From positions 62,001 through 126,000 of the forward strand of contig CAWCHK010000004.1 of NCBI GenBank assembly GCA_963795385.1: a DNA stretch of 64,000 nt, written 5' to 3'. Positions within the stretch are counted from its first letter, which is position 1, and the number at the start of each line of letters is the position of its first letter. The position numbers and the translations under genes were made by a program. Source of the DNA: CAVURS01 sp963795385 (GTDB taxonomy: Bacteria; Actinomycetota; Actinomycetes; Actinomycetales; CAVURS01). This document shows, piece after piece, positions 33,560 through 42,410 of this stretch. The notes beneath the pieces were generated by a model that was given only the letters and a program-made list of their open reading frames with translations, was not told the origin of the DNA and made no database searches.

Positions 33560-36472
33560 CTACAGCAGCCCGTGCCGGCCGGCGAACACCGCCGCCTGGG
33601 TGCGGTTGCTTGCCCCGGTCTTCATGAGGATGCTCCGCACATGGTTCGCAGCAGTGTTCTCCGAGATGACTAGCTCCGCCGCGATCTGCCGGTTGCTCGC
33701 ACCGTGCCCCAACAGGCGCAACACGTCGATCTCCCGAGGCGTCAACCCGTTCGGTCGGCTAGGTGGGGCCCCGGGCCGGCTGGTTGGCAGCATGCTCAGC
33801 ACCCTCCGTAGGTCACGCGGCTCCGCGATGGCGCGTGATTGTTCGGTCAGCTCGTGGATCCGGGCCGAGTCGTTGGTGGTTCGACGAAGGTGTGCGGCGT
33901 GCCACGCGAGGGTCTCGGCCTGGTGCAACACCGCGTGTGACGACGTGTCGAGGGCTAGAGCCGCCTCGAACAGGTCCCCCGGATCGCCGTTGCCAAGCAA
34001 GGAGTCGAGCCGCGCCGCGTACCGGTCGGCACTGCCGAAGACGGCACTGAAGGACGCAGTCAGCAGGTTGATCCCGGCGTAGTCGTCGAGGTACGGACGG
34101 AGCCGGCGGGCTGCGTCGATGTCACCCAGGGTGCAGGCCCCTTCGACCATGAATGCGAGTCGCGCGGGCCAATCACCGGAGGCAGGGTTCAGCGCCGCCT
34201 CCCCGTTCAGCAGCCATCGCAGCACCCGGTCAGCCGGCTCCTTCATGTCCAGCTCGGTGTACAGCGCGAGCAGGCCGGGGGCCCATCGTTCCGTCGGGGA
34301 CTCGTCGCCGGTGAGGAGGGGGCGCAGCTGGACCAAGGCTCCGAGCTCGCGCTGCACCATGTACATCTGCAGCCCGTTCATTCCTTCGACGTCGTCGCTT
34401 CCGAAGCCAGACCCGAGCTCGAGCAGGCGCGCGCAGGTCTGGGTGGCCGCGGCCAGCTGGCCCGAAGCGAACTGGAGGCCGTAGCGCAGCGAGGTGGAGA
34501 AGAAGTCCCAGAACGGTCCTCCGGTCTGGCGGCAGGCTCGGTCGAGATCGGCTTGGGCCGAGCTGAGCCTCGCCTGGTCGCCGTAGGAGTAGCTGATGAG
34601 CGCCCGGATGTAGGCGGCCGATCCGAGCTGGTCGAGGTCACCGGACGCGGTGGCCAGCGGACCGAGCTCCTCGGTCCGGGCGAGCCGGGTAGGAAAGTCA
34701 CCCGGCTGCCAGGCCTGCGAGATGTTCGCCTGCAGTACGTCCGCCAGGACCTTGTCGTCGCCTAACGACCGCGCCAGCTGAATCGCCCGCTCACTGACCT
34801 CAGCGGCCTCGACGGCGCCACCAATGAACGCTGTCGCCCGGCCCAGGCTGCCCAGCGCGCGCACGTAGAGAGCGTCTTTGGGGTTCTCGACACCACGCAA
34901 TCCAGCCTGCAACAACTCGACGGCCCGGTGGCCCAGGAGGCCAGGGCGCCAGGACGCCTGCTCGAAGCCCACGCTCGCTCGGAGCCGCTGGCGGGCGTCG
35001 CCCGACTCGGCGACCTGCTCATCGAGGGTGCGGGCTCGCACGAAGTCGCCCGCGAGGAAGTAGCTGCGCGCCGCTCGGAGCCGAAGGTCGTGGCCGAGTC
35101 TGGGTTCGCCGACCGCCCGCGAAGCCCGTTCGTAGAGGTGGGCGGCGTCCTCGTGGGCCAGGCTGAGATCGGCCGCCTCGGCGGCCTCGGTCAGGTAGCG
35201 GACGGCCAGATCGTTGAAGCCAAGCCCGCGCGCGCTGGCATAGTGATGGGCCAGCCGTTGGATGCGTCGATGCGCTACGGGGAAGTCGCCCTCTAAGGTC
35301 CGCGCCACGCGCAGGTGCTCCGTGGCCAGCTCCGACGCGGGCATCCGGTCGAGGAACACTTGCCGCGCGATCGCGTGGGGGAACTGGAAGAGGCCGTCCT
35401 CGCCGAGTCGGCGTTCCACCAGGCCTATGTCGGCTCCCGCGTCGAGGCCGGCCATGACCAGATCGGACGTCAATTGCGACACGGCGGTCAGCTCGATGAC
35501 ATCGAAGACCTGGCCGAGGACGGCAGCAACCTCGAGCACCTGCCGGCTCTGCGAACTGAGGGCCCCGAGCCGCCCGGCGAGGGTGTCACGCACCGAGGCG
35601 GGGACCTTGACCGAGTCGCTGTCGAGGAGGGTCGGATCAGTTCGTTCGGACAGGTCCCGCCAGAGCTCGCGCACAAAGAACGGGTTCCCCCCGGTCTGCC
35701 GATGTAGGAGGGCGGCCAGCTGGGTCAGCCGATGAGGTGCGATCAGGGCCTGTCGCGACACGTACTCCTTGATGTCGTCACGAGTCAGCGGGGCCAGCTC
35801 CAGTCGACGTACGCCTTCGAGACGATTCAACCCGCCGATGGTGTCGATGAGTGGTCCAGACCGGTCCGCCGGCCGGCTGCGCATCGTCCCGACGAGGAGC
35901 AGTGGCACGTCGGTGGTGTGCTCGACCAGGTACCTCAGGAGTTCCGTGGTGGTGGCGCCGGCCCAATGGAGGTCCTCGATGATCAGCATGAGCGGACGCG
36001 CGGCTGCGGCCGTACGGAATGCGGTCACCACGGCGTCGTAGAGGCCTCGCTGGTAGGCCCGCTCGGCCTCGAGCGGCCTCGACCCCGGCCTAGCCAACGA
36101 TCTCAGCAGGTCGACGGCGTCCGGCGCCCCGTCACGCTCGTCGCGACCGGCGGTGAGCTGTCCGGTCTCGATCGCCTGCAGGAGCAGGCTGATGGGTTGA
36201 ACGAACGGCTCGTACGGAGTGCCGAGCTCCGCCACGCAACTGCCGAGCAGGACGCCGCCACCGCCTCGATGTGCCTCCTGTGCGAACTCTGCCACCAGCC
36301 GCGACTTCCCGCCGCCCGGGTCAGCCCCCATGAAGACCGCTCGGCCCGCGCCCGACGTAGCGTCTCGCCATGCTGCTCGGAGGACGCCGGTCTCCTGCCG
36401 ACGCCCAACGAAGGGGGTCGGCCCGAACGCCGTCCACTGCAGTGGAAGGGACGGCCGATCCCAGCCGGCCAT
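33560..36472 (-). CDS. Large LuxR-family ATP-binding regulator (LAL type)
   Basis: 970 residues. An N-terminal AAA/NACHT-like ATPase has FVGRRQETGVLRAAW, Walker A GADPGGGKS (49-57) and Walker B PLMLIIEDLHWAGA. A long helical, TPR-like middle (~390-900) follows. The C-terminal LuxR helix-turn-helix reads LTPREIDVLRLLGHGASNRQIAAELV. Architecture and length (900-1000) fit the MalT-like LAL activators common in actinomycetes. It is divergent from the LarA-like gene across a 217-bp gap, a natural target (inference). The inducer is unknown. Confidence 0.93.
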   Translation of the reverse strand: MAGWDRPSLPLQWTAFGPTPFVGRRQETGVLRAAWRDATSGAGRAVFMGADPGGGKSRLVAEFAQEAHRGGGGVLLGSCVAELGTPYEPFVQPISLLLQAIETGQLTAGRDERDGAPDAVDLLRSLARPGSRPLEAERAYQRGLYDAVVTAFRTAAAARPLMLIIEDLHWAGATTTELLRYLVEHTTDVPLLLVGTMRSRPADRSGPLIDTIGGLNRLEGVRRLELAPLTRDDIKEYVSRQALIAPHRLTQLAALLHRQTGGNPFFVRELWRDLSERTDPTLLDSDSVKVPASVRDTLAGRLGALSSQSRQVLEVAAVLGQVFDVIELTAVSQLTSDLVMAGLDAGADIGLVERRLGEDGLFQFPHAIARQVFLDRMPASELATEHLRVARTLEGDFPVAHRRIQRLAHHYASARGLGFNDLAVRYLTEAAEAADLSLAHEDAAHLYERASRAVGEPRLGHDLRLRAARSYFLAGDFVRARTLDEQVAESGDARQRLRASVGFEQASWRPGLLGHRAVELLQAGLRGVENPKDALYVRALGSLGRATAFIGGAVEAAEVSERAIQLARSLGDDKVLADVLQANISQAWQPGDFPTRLARTEELGPLATASGDLDQLGSAAYIRALISYSYGDQARLSSAQADLDRACRQTGGPFWDFFSTSLRYGLQFASGQLAAATQTCARLLELGSGFGSDDVEGMNGLQMYMVQRELGALVQLRPLLTGDESPTERWAPGLLALYTELDMKEPADRVLRWLLNGEAALNPASGDWPARLAFMVEGACTLGDIDAARRLRPYLDDYAGINLLTASFSAVFGSADRYAARLDSLLGNGDPGDLFEAALALDTSSHAVLHQAETLAWHAAHLRRTTNDSARIHELTEQSRAIAEPRDLRRVLSMLPTSRPGAPPSRPNGLTPREIDVLRLLGHGASNRQIAAELVISENTAANHVRSILMKTGASNRTQAAVFAGRHGLL

Positions 36473-36689
36473 CCGCCCACGCTAGCCCCTCGAGCAAGCG
36501 CCGCGATGGTGACCTCCTCGCCGGGGACGTCGCGGACCGGGACGCCGTGTGTGCGCAGGTGCGCGACCCAGGCTGCGACCGCCGAGCTCCTCCCGTGCCG
36601 CGCCCTGAGGTCATCGCCCCATCGTGCCCGGACGGCGAGCGTCAACGTCCTTGCTTGTCCGGGGGGCGATCCGAAGCGAGAGTTGAGGT

Positions 36690-37979
36690 GTGACGTCCGT
36701 GATCCGCCTGCCGCCGCGATCGCCGCGCGAGGCGACCCGTCTCGGTGGTGCGGGCGGCGTGCTGGCCGAGGATCAGGTGCGAGGCTTCGTCCTCGACCGG
36801 CTGGCAGAGGTCGATCTCGACGGGCGCAGCGTCTGCATCCTGGTCCCGGACGGCACCCGGAGCTGCCCGTTGCCGCTGCTCCTCGGTGCCGTGCACGAGG
36901 CGCTCGCCGGTCGGGTCAGCCGGATGACGGTGTTGATCGCGCTGGGGACGCACCAGCCGATGAGCGAAGCCGCTCTCGCCCGTCACCTCGGCTACCAGGA
37001 GGGTGCGCTGGAGCAGACCTACCCTGGCCTGACTGTGGTCAACCACGAGTGGTGGCAGCCCGATTCGTTCGCGGACCTCGGCATCATCCCGGCCAGCCGG
37101 CTCGAGGAGCTCTCGGAGGGACGGGTCAGCCTGGACGTGCCGGTCCGGCTCAACCGCGCTGTGGTCGAGCATGACGTCGCGCTCGTCGTCGGCCCCGTCC
37201 TGCCCCACGAGGTGGTCGGGATCTCCGGCGGCAACAAGTACTTCTTCCCCGGCGTGGCCGGCCAGCAGATCATCGACGTGTCGCACTGGATCGGTGCCCT
37301 CATCACCTCGGCCGAGATCATCGGTACGACGGCGGTCACGCCGGTGCGCGCCCTGATCGACGAGGGCGCCGCGCTCGTCCCGGCCCAGAAGCTGTCGTTC
37401 TGCGTGGTGGGGGAGCCCGGAACCGCTGCCCTGCACTCGATCTCGTTCGGCGACACGGTCTCGGCCTGGTCCGACGCCGCGGACGTCTGCGCGGCCACCC
37501 ATGTCCGCTACCTCGACGAACCGCTCCACCGCGTCATCTCGCTGATCCCCCGTATGTACGACGACATCTGGACCGGGGCGAAGGGCTTCTACAAGGTCGA
37601 GCCTGCGGTGGCCGACGGCGGTGAGGTCATCCTCTACGCGCCGCACATCACCACCATCTCGACCAGCCACCCGGAGATCGGCGAGATCGGCTACCACTGC
37701 CGCGACTACTTCGTGAAGCAGTGGGACCGCTTCAAGCACGTCCACTGGGGGACCCTCGCGCACTCCACGCATCTGCGAGGAGCGGGCACGTACGACGCCT
37801 CCACAGGCGAGGAGCGGCTGCGGGTGCGCGTCACCTTGGCGACGGGAATTTCCGAAAGTGTCTGCCGCGCAGCCAATCTCGGCTACCTCGACCCGGCCTC
37901 GGTCGACCTCTCCGCTGAGGTGGCCACCGGGACGTTCGTGGTACCCGACGCGGGCGAGGTGCTCTTCCGGCTGAGATGA
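36690..37979 (+). CDS. LarA-like nickel-pincer racemase/epimerase
   Basis: 429 residues of the lactate racemase (LarA/DUF2088) family, which uses a nickel-pincer nucleotide covalently attached to a lysine. Residues line up well with Lactobacillus LarA: D54-x-T-R (VPDGTRSCP), H173 (PHEVVG), pincer lysine K183 (GGNKYFFPG) and H199 (DVSHWIG). LarA proper uses K184 and H200. The sequence LIALGTHQPMSE is also typical. Whether it racemises lactate or another 2-hydroxyacid cannot be told. The pincer biosynthesis genes larB, larC and larE are not in this window. It lies divergent from the large LuxR regulator. Confidence 0.88.
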   Translation: MTSVIRLPPRSPREATRLGGAGGVLAEDQVRGFVLDRLAEVDLDGRSVCILVPDGTRSCPLPLLLGAVHEALAGRVSRMTVLIALGTHQPMSEAALARHLGYQEGALEQTYPGLTVVNHEWWQPDSFADLGIIPASRLEELSEGRVSLDVPVRLNRAVVEHDVALVVGPVLPHEVVGISGGNKYFFPGVAGQQIIDVSHWIGALITSAEIIGTTAVTPVRALIDEGAALVPAQKLSFCVVGEPGTAALHSISFGDTVSAWSDAADVCAATHVRYLDEPLHRVISLIPRMYDDIWTGAKGFYKVEPAVADGGEVILYAPHITTISTSHPEIGEIGYHCRDYFVKQWDRFKHVHWGTLAHSTHLRGAGTYDASTGEERLRVRVTLATGISESVCRAANLGYLDPASVDLSAEVATGTFVVPDAGEVLFRLR

Positions 37980-38004
37980 GCGCGCCGTCGCCGGCGCTCT
38001 GGGC

Positions 38005-38508
38005 TCAGTCGACGACCAGCCAGGCCCGGCCGTCGATCGCCTCGCGGACGATGTCGAGGTGGCCGGCGTGCGTCGCCGTCTCGCTGATCACGTGGAGCAT
38101 GATCTCGCGCAGCGTCTGGCGCCGGCCGAGGTAGCCGGGCCACCACTCAGCCGGCTCGGACGGCGCCGTCGACTCGAGCACCGCGTCGGCCAGGGCGCAC
38201 TCCGACTCGTAGAGCGCGAACACCTCGGTCTCGGGTGGGACGGTCCAGGCCCCGCCGGGATGCTCGTCGAAGTACGTCCGGGCGGCGCCGTCGCCGGCGA
38301 GGATGGCCCGGAACCACCATCTCTCGACGTCCAGCGCCAGGTGGTGGACGACGGCGATGGGCGGCCAGCTGGTGGGAGCGACGGGGGTCCACAGCTGGTC
38401 CTCCGACATCTGGTCGAAGGCGCCGAGCACGTGCCTGCGCTGGCTCCGCAGCTCGGCCAGCAACGCGCTCATCTCGTCCCTGCCGTTCGGGTGGCTCACG
38501 GTGCCCAT
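38005..38508 (-). CDS. DinB-family (DUF664) protein
   Basis: 167 residues, a four-helix DinB fold. The metal triad is suggested by HH in IAVVHHLALDVERWW and HxxxH in ETATHAGHLDIVREAIDG. This subgroup is often annotated as mycothiol or bacillithiol S-transferase-like. ATG 38508 keeps the helix start NGRDEMSALLAELRSQRRHV intact; ATG 38472 is an alternative. The substrate is unknown. It converges on the LarA-like gene, with a short 6-bp stem at 37978-37999 between them. Confidence 0.8.
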   Translation of the reverse strand: MGTVSHPNGRDEMSALLAELRSQRRHVLGAFDQMSEDQLWTPVAPTSWPPIAVVHHLALDVERWWFRAILAGDGAARTYFDEHPGGAWTVPPETEVFALYESECALADAVLESTAPSEPAEWWPGYLGRRQTLREIMLHVISETATHAGHLDIVREAIDGRAWLVVD

Positions 38509-38539
38509 CCTGTCGATGGCCGGTGTTGACGGCGTGCGG

Positions 38540-39142
38540 TCATGCGCCGGTCGCTGACAGCGCCCTCACCTGCTCGAACGTCTCGCGCAGGAGGCGCGTG
38601 AGCCTCCGGCTCGCGGGCCCTCCGACCCACCGCTCGAACCCGACCCGCAGGACGGCGATGCCCAGCTCGGCCGCCAGGCTCGCCTCCGGATCGCGTACGC
38701 CGCGGCGGCGCAGCCCGTCGGCGAGGGCGGCTGACAGCGCAGCCATCTTGATCAGCTCTCGCTCCTGCAGCTCGGTGTTGGCGGTGATCAAGGTCTGGCG
38801 CTGTCGTGAGAAGTCGTGGCGCTCGCCCAACATCGCCCCCGCCGCCTCGAGTGCGGCCCACACCGCCTCCATCGTCGAGGCCGACTCCGGCGCCGCCTCG
38901 AGTGCGGCGATCATGCTCTCCTGCAACATGATCGAGCCCGCGAAGAGCACCTCACGCTTGTCGGCGAAGTATCGGAAGAATGTCCTCGCCGTCAGCCCGG
39001 CCCGGTCGGCGATGTCAGCCACCGTCGTCTGCTCGAAGCCACGCTCGACGTAGAGCTCCATGGCGGCAGCGCGCAGCCGGCCGCTCGCCCCTGGCTCCCA
39101 TCGACCCACGGACCGAGTGTAGGTGATGACAGTGCGCGACAT
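38540..39142 (-). CDS. TetR-family transcriptional regulator
   Basis: 200 residues. The N-terminal helix-turn-helix is clear (TTVADIADRAGLTARTFFRYF, residues ~40-60). The C-terminal ligand domain is variable and ends in a helix typical of the family (FERWVGGPASRRLTRLLRET). ATG 39142 is chosen; a GTG one codon upstream is possible. It is divergent from the SDR gene with a 17-bp palindrome in between, so it most likely represses that gene and itself. Confidence 0.9.
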   Translation of the reverse strand: MSRTVITYTRSVGRWEPGASGRLRAAAMELYVERGFEQTTVADIADRAGLTARTFFRYFADKREVLFAGSIMLQESMIAALEAAPESASTMEAVWAALEAAGAMLGERHDFSRQRQTLITANTELQERELIKMAALSAALADGLRRRGVRDPEASLAAELGIAVLRVGFERWVGGPASRRLTRLLRETFEQVRALSATGA

Positions 39143-39156
39143 CACCTGATACCGTC

Positions 39157-39173
39157 ATGTCATCAAGTGACAT
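39157..39173. promoter_or_regulatory. TetR-type operator candidate
   Basis: ATGTCA-TCAAG-TGACAT: two perfect 6-bp arms around a 5-bp spacer, extended by a further T/A pair one base out on each side. It lies 15 bases outside the TetR start and 71 bases before the divergent SDR start, where it would block both promoters. Confidence 0.65.
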
Positions 39174-39243
39174 CACCGAGCCCCCGGCCCGGGTTTCAGA
39201 GAGCCGTGCCGCCCCCGGGCGGTCGATCGAGTGGGAGTTCTTC

Positions 39244-40143
39244 ATGCGCGTCTTCGTCACCGGAGCATCGGGTTGGATCGGCTCGGCCACCGTGACCGAG
39301 CTGCTGTCGGCCGGCCATCAGGTCCTCGGCCTCGCCCGCTCGGACGTCTCGGCCCAGGCGGTCGCGGCCCTCGGCGCCGAGGTGCAGCGGGGGAGCCTGG
39401 ACGACCCCGCCGGCCTGCGGGATGGTGCGGCCGCCTGCGACGGCGTCATCCACCTGGGCTACAACCACGACTTCGCCCGGATGACCGAGGCGGCCGCGAC
39501 GGACCTGGCCGCGATCGACGCTCTCGGTCGGGCCATGGAGGGCAGCGGGCGGCCGCTGGTCATCGCGTCCGGCGTGCTCGGGCTCACCGACGGAGGCATC
39601 GCGACCGAGCTGGACGAGCCCGACCCCGGCGTCCACCCGCGGATCGCCGGCGTCCAGCTCGCGATGTCGTACGCCGACCGAGGCGTGCGCACGTCGAGCG
39701 TGCGCTTCGCGCCGACCGTCCACGGCGACGGTGACCACGGGTTCACCGCCACGCTGGTCGCCGTCGCGCGGGAGAAGGGGGTGTCGGGCTACATCGACGA
39801 CGGCGCCAACCACTGGCCGGCGGTGCACCGGCTCGACGCGAACCGGCTGGTGCGCATCGCCGTCGAGTCCGCCCCGGCGGGCGCGGCGCTCCACGCCGTC
39901 GCCGAGGAGGGCGTCCCCACCCGTGCGATCGCCGAGGCCATCGGGGCCGGGCTCGGCGTCCCGGTGGTCTCGGTCCCGGCCGCTCGGGCCGGTCAGCACT
40001 TCGGCTGGATCGCTCGCTTCTTCGGCGTCGACTGCCGCGCATCGAATGCGCTCACCCGTCAGCAGTTCGGTTGGGAGCCAACGCATCCGGGCCTGATCGA
40101 GGACCTCGCCCAAGGGCACTACTTCCGAGCCGAGGGCCGGTAG
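39244..40143 (+). CDS. NAD(P)-dependent SDR-type oxidoreductase/epimerase
   Basis: 299 residues of the extended/atypical short-chain dehydrogenase class. The cofactor motif VTGASGWIGSA is at the N-terminus, and RSDVSAQAVAALGAEVQRGS is the typical second strand region of this NmrA/YwnB-like group. SYADRGVRTSSVRFAPTVHG and HWPAVHRLDANRLVRIA match the common 'SDR beside TetR' family. ATG 39244 (GGGAG 7 bases upstream) is used in place of an upstream in-frame ATG at 39157, which would lie in the operator. The substrate is unknown. Confidence 0.85.
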   Translation: MRVFVTGASGWIGSATVTELLSAGHQVLGLARSDVSAQAVAALGAEVQRGSLDDPAGLRDGAAACDGVIHLGYNHDFARMTEAAATDLAAIDALGRAMEGSGRPLVIASGVLGLTDGGIATELDEPDPGVHPRIAGVQLAMSYADRGVRTSSVRFAPTVHGDGDHGFTATLVAVAREKGVSGYIDDGANHWPAVHRLDANRLVRIAVESAPAGAALHAVAEEGVPTRAIAEAIGAGLGVPVVSVPAARAGQHFGWIARFFGVDCRASNALTRQQFGWEPTHPGLIEDLAQGHYFRAEGR

Positions 40144-40181
40144 CGCGCGGCCAGCAGGGTTGAGACGGTAGAAAGGGCGGG

Positions 40182-40751
40182 ATGACCGACTCCTGGAACG
40201 AGACGCCGTGGGAACCGCCCTTCGCCGGCAGCGAGACCGACGCCCTTCTCGGCGCTCTCGACCGGCAGCGCTGGACCTTCCGGTGGAAGGCCGGCGACCT
40301 CGACGCCGAGGGGCTGCGGACGACGGTCGGCGCGTCCTCGCTCACCCTGGGTGGGCTGCTGAAGCATCTCGCCGTCAACGAGGACTACCTGTCCACCGTG
40401 AAGCTCTCCGGTGCGCCGATGGACGACACGTGGGCGGACAACGGCTGGGACGGCGACGACGACTGGGAGCTCAGCTCCGCCGCCGACGACCCGCCGGCCG
40501 AGCTCTACGCGCTCTACGACGGGGCGGTCGCGCGCGCCCGCACCCGGACCCGGGCCGCCCTGGCCGCCGGAGGTCTGGACCAGCCGGTCGCGGCCACCGG
40601 CCCGGACGGCAGCCCGGCCAACCTGCGACGCCTGCTGTTCGACCTGCTGGAGGAGTACGGCCGGCACACCGGTCACGCCGACCTCTTGCGCGAGGCCGTG
40701 GACGGCCGGGTCGGCGAGGAGCCGCCCCCAGGCTGGCGACCCGGCCCCTGA
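40182..40751 (+). CDS. DinB-family (DUF664) mycothiol transferase-like protein
   Basis: 189 residues. WEPPFAGSETDALLGALDRQRWTF is the typical opening of DUF664. The metal histidines fit LGGLLKHLAVNEDYL and the HTGH in EEYGRHTGHADLLREAVDG. The N-terminal WETPFEP-like leader is common in actinobacterial mycothiol S-transferase relatives. The stop TGA (40749-40751) lies inside the CTGATCAG repeat shared with the converging gene. Confidence 0.82.
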   Translation: MTDSWNETPWEPPFAGSETDALLGALDRQRWTFRWKAGDLDAEGLRTTVGASSLTLGGLLKHLAVNEDYLSTVKLSGAPMDDTWADNGWDGDDDWELSSAADDPPAELYALYDGAVARARTRTRAALAAGGLDQPVAATGPDGSPANLRRLLFDLLEEYGRHTGHADLLREAVDGRVGEEPPPGWRPGP

Positions 40752-40771
40752 TCAGCTGATCAGCTGATCAG
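40748..40771. repeat. Three tandem copies of the palindrome CTGATCAG
   Basis: CTGATCAG is repeated three times without gaps at 40748-40755, 40756-40763 and 40764-40771. Each unit is self-complementary, so the block can fold on either strand. Both converging genes end in it: the plus-strand stop is at 40749-40751 and the minus-strand stop at 40760-40762. It may act as a weak bidirectional terminator or have arisen by slippage. Confidence 0.75.
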
Positions 40772-41473
40772 CGGGAGCCGGCGGTCCGTGTGCTGGTCGC
40801 GGCCCGCGGCCGCCCGGACCCAGAGCCGGTCGTCGTCGAGATCGCCGGGCCGGCCGGGCTGGGTCCGTCGGCCGAGCAGGTTGTCGAGAAGCGTTGCGGT
40901 GTGGGCGATGCCGGCCGTCGTGGCGGTGCTTGGCCGACCGAGCGCGTCGGTGAGGTCCATCCCGTGGACGACGGCTTCGACGATGCGGCTCGAGATCCAG
41001 TCATCGAGACGCAGCAGAGGTCTGGGCTCGTACCCCGGGAACGCGCCCACGAGCTCCGGCGCCGCTGAGCGGGCCTCCTGCACTGCCGCTGAGAAGGTCT
41101 GCGGCAGAACCCCTCTCAGGTCGGCGGGCGTCCTGCCTTCCACCACCTCGTACGCGTACTCGTAGAAGTCCGTGGCGACGTCCGTCGTGGGGAACGTGAA
41201 GAAGTCGGCTGCGTCGCGCGTGGCCGGACCGCGCCGACGGTCCGCGATCACGGCGCGGGTGATGCCGATGGAGATGTCCAGGTGGCCGGCCAGCTCGAGC
41301 ACCGTCCACGGCGGCTGATCGGTCTCCGGTGGTGCGAGCCGGGTCGGCGTCGACCATTCGGCGTCCGTCAGCCGGTCCAATGTCTCAGCAACAATGGCCA
41401 GCTCGGCCTCCAGCGTGACCAGGAGCACGCCGTACGCAACGGCCGCCATATCCGTCATCTCACTGTCACGCAC
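40760..41473 (-). CDS. Mycothiol-dependent maleylpyruvate isomerase-family protein
   Basis: 237 residues of the MDMPI/DinB helical-bundle superfamily. The metal site is suggested by LELAGHLDISIGITRA and the H-x-x-D in EAVVHGMDLTDALGRP. GTG 41473 overlaps the upstream membrane-protein gene by 8 bases; ATG 41458 or 41449 are possible. Its reading frame ends within the CTGATCAG repeat. The substrate is unknown. Confidence 0.78.
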   Translation of the reverse strand: MRDSEMTDMAAVAYGVLLVTLEAELAIVAETLDRLTDAEWSTPTRLAPPETDQPPWTVLELAGHLDISIGITRAVIADRRRGPATRDAADFFTFPTTDVATDFYEYAYEVVEGRTPADLRGVLPQTFSAAVQEARSAAPELVGAFPGYEPRPLLRLDDWISSRIVEAVVHGMDLTDALGRPSTATTAGIAHTATLLDNLLGRRTQPGRPGDLDDDRLWVRAAAGRDQHTDRRLPLIS

Positions 41474-42302
41474 GTCGTTGCTCAGGGCGAATCTCCATGG
41501 CGTACCAGAGGTAGGCCGAGCCGAGCAGGACGCCGGCGAACCCCCCGAGCAGCAACCAGGTCAACGGCCGGCTGCCGTCCAGCTCTGCGTGTGCGCGTAC
41601 CGCAGCGACGAGGATCAGAGCGAGCATGATCGACTCGACCTGGAGCATCAGCCTGATCGTCGTCCAGCGCGGGTCGACCAGCGCCACCACGCCGGCGCTG
41701 CCGAGGCAGAAGATGGCGCCGGTCACGCGGCAGGTCAGGGGCGTGAGCGTCCACGGCCAGATCGCGATCACTCGCGTCGGCACGAGGAACATGACGATGC
41801 CCTGGACCAGAGCCAGGAGCCCGACCAGGCACACGACCCACCGGGCGGCGTCGCCGAGACGCACCTCGTCGGATCGCTCGGGCGCCCTGAAGCGCTGGTT
41901 CACGACCCAGGCTGCGACGACGGCGAACGGCGCCGTGAAGTACAGCCCGGCCCAGATCCAGAACGCGACGTGGCCATGGTTGAACTTGTGCCAGTGGACG
42001 ATCGTGGCGACGCCCAGCAGTGACGCGAACAGCGCGACGGCCAGGAAGCCGGGTCCCACCGCGGTCCAACGCGGCTCGCGCAGGACGCGGACGAAGAAGT
42101 AGGCGCCACCGAGGTAGGCCGAGCCCAGCACCATGGCACTCATCGTCGGCTTGATGGTCCAGGCGAACAGGCTCTTGGTGTCGCCGGGGAAGACGTAGAG
42201 CACGACGAACGCGACGACCAGGAACGGGATCAGCACCAGGGACAACCCGCGGGTGAGGGGGAGCACACGGTCGTCACGCGTCGATTGTGCGACTGCTGCC
42301 AT
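41466..42302 (-). CDS. Seven- to eight-helix membrane protein of unknown function
   Basis: 278 residues with about eight hydrophobic segments, including LSLVLIPFLVVAFVVLYVFP and GAYFFVRVLREPRWTAVG. A histidine-containing loop TIVHWHKFNHGHVAFW is notable. Two tryptophan-rich repeats (about 15-140 and 155-270) suggest internal duplication, but no family is recognised. ATG 42302 (GAAGAGG upstream) is preferred over ATG 42362. It is translated with the MDMPI-family gene, whose start overlaps its end. Confidence 0.7.
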   Translation of the reverse strand: MAAVAQSTRDDRVLPLTRGLSLVLIPFLVVAFVVLYVFPGDTKSLFAWTIKPTMSAMVLGSAYLGGAYFFVRVLREPRWTAVGPGFLAVALFASLLGVATIVHWHKFNHGHVAFWIWAGLYFTAPFAVVAAWVVNQRFRAPERSDEVRLGDAARWVVCLVGLLALVQGIVMFLVPTRVIAIWPWTLTPLTCRVTGAIFCLGSAGVVALVDPRWTTIRLMLQVESIMLALILVAAVRAHAELDGSRPLTWLLLGGFAGVLLGSAYLWYAMEIRPEQRRA

Positions 42303-42410
42303 GCCGGCCTCTTCACTGCGGGCCCTCGCCGTGGGAGCGTTCGACCCGAACGGTATCCCCACCGGTCGGTGTCACGGAAGTGCTCACTGGACGAAGGAGG
42401 GTCGTCGGCG

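Noticed and set aside
36473..36645. Open minus-strand frame (DDLRARHGRSSAVAAWVAHL) between the LuxR and LarA genes
   Set aside because: No ribosome site or known family, and it runs on in a shadow frame through the LuxR gene. I see nothing else in this 217-bp gap except the presumed divergent promoters.
40748..40771. CTGATCAG triplet as an attachment or integration site
   Set aside because: No integrase, tRNA or flanking direct repeat; both neighbours are ordinary genes.
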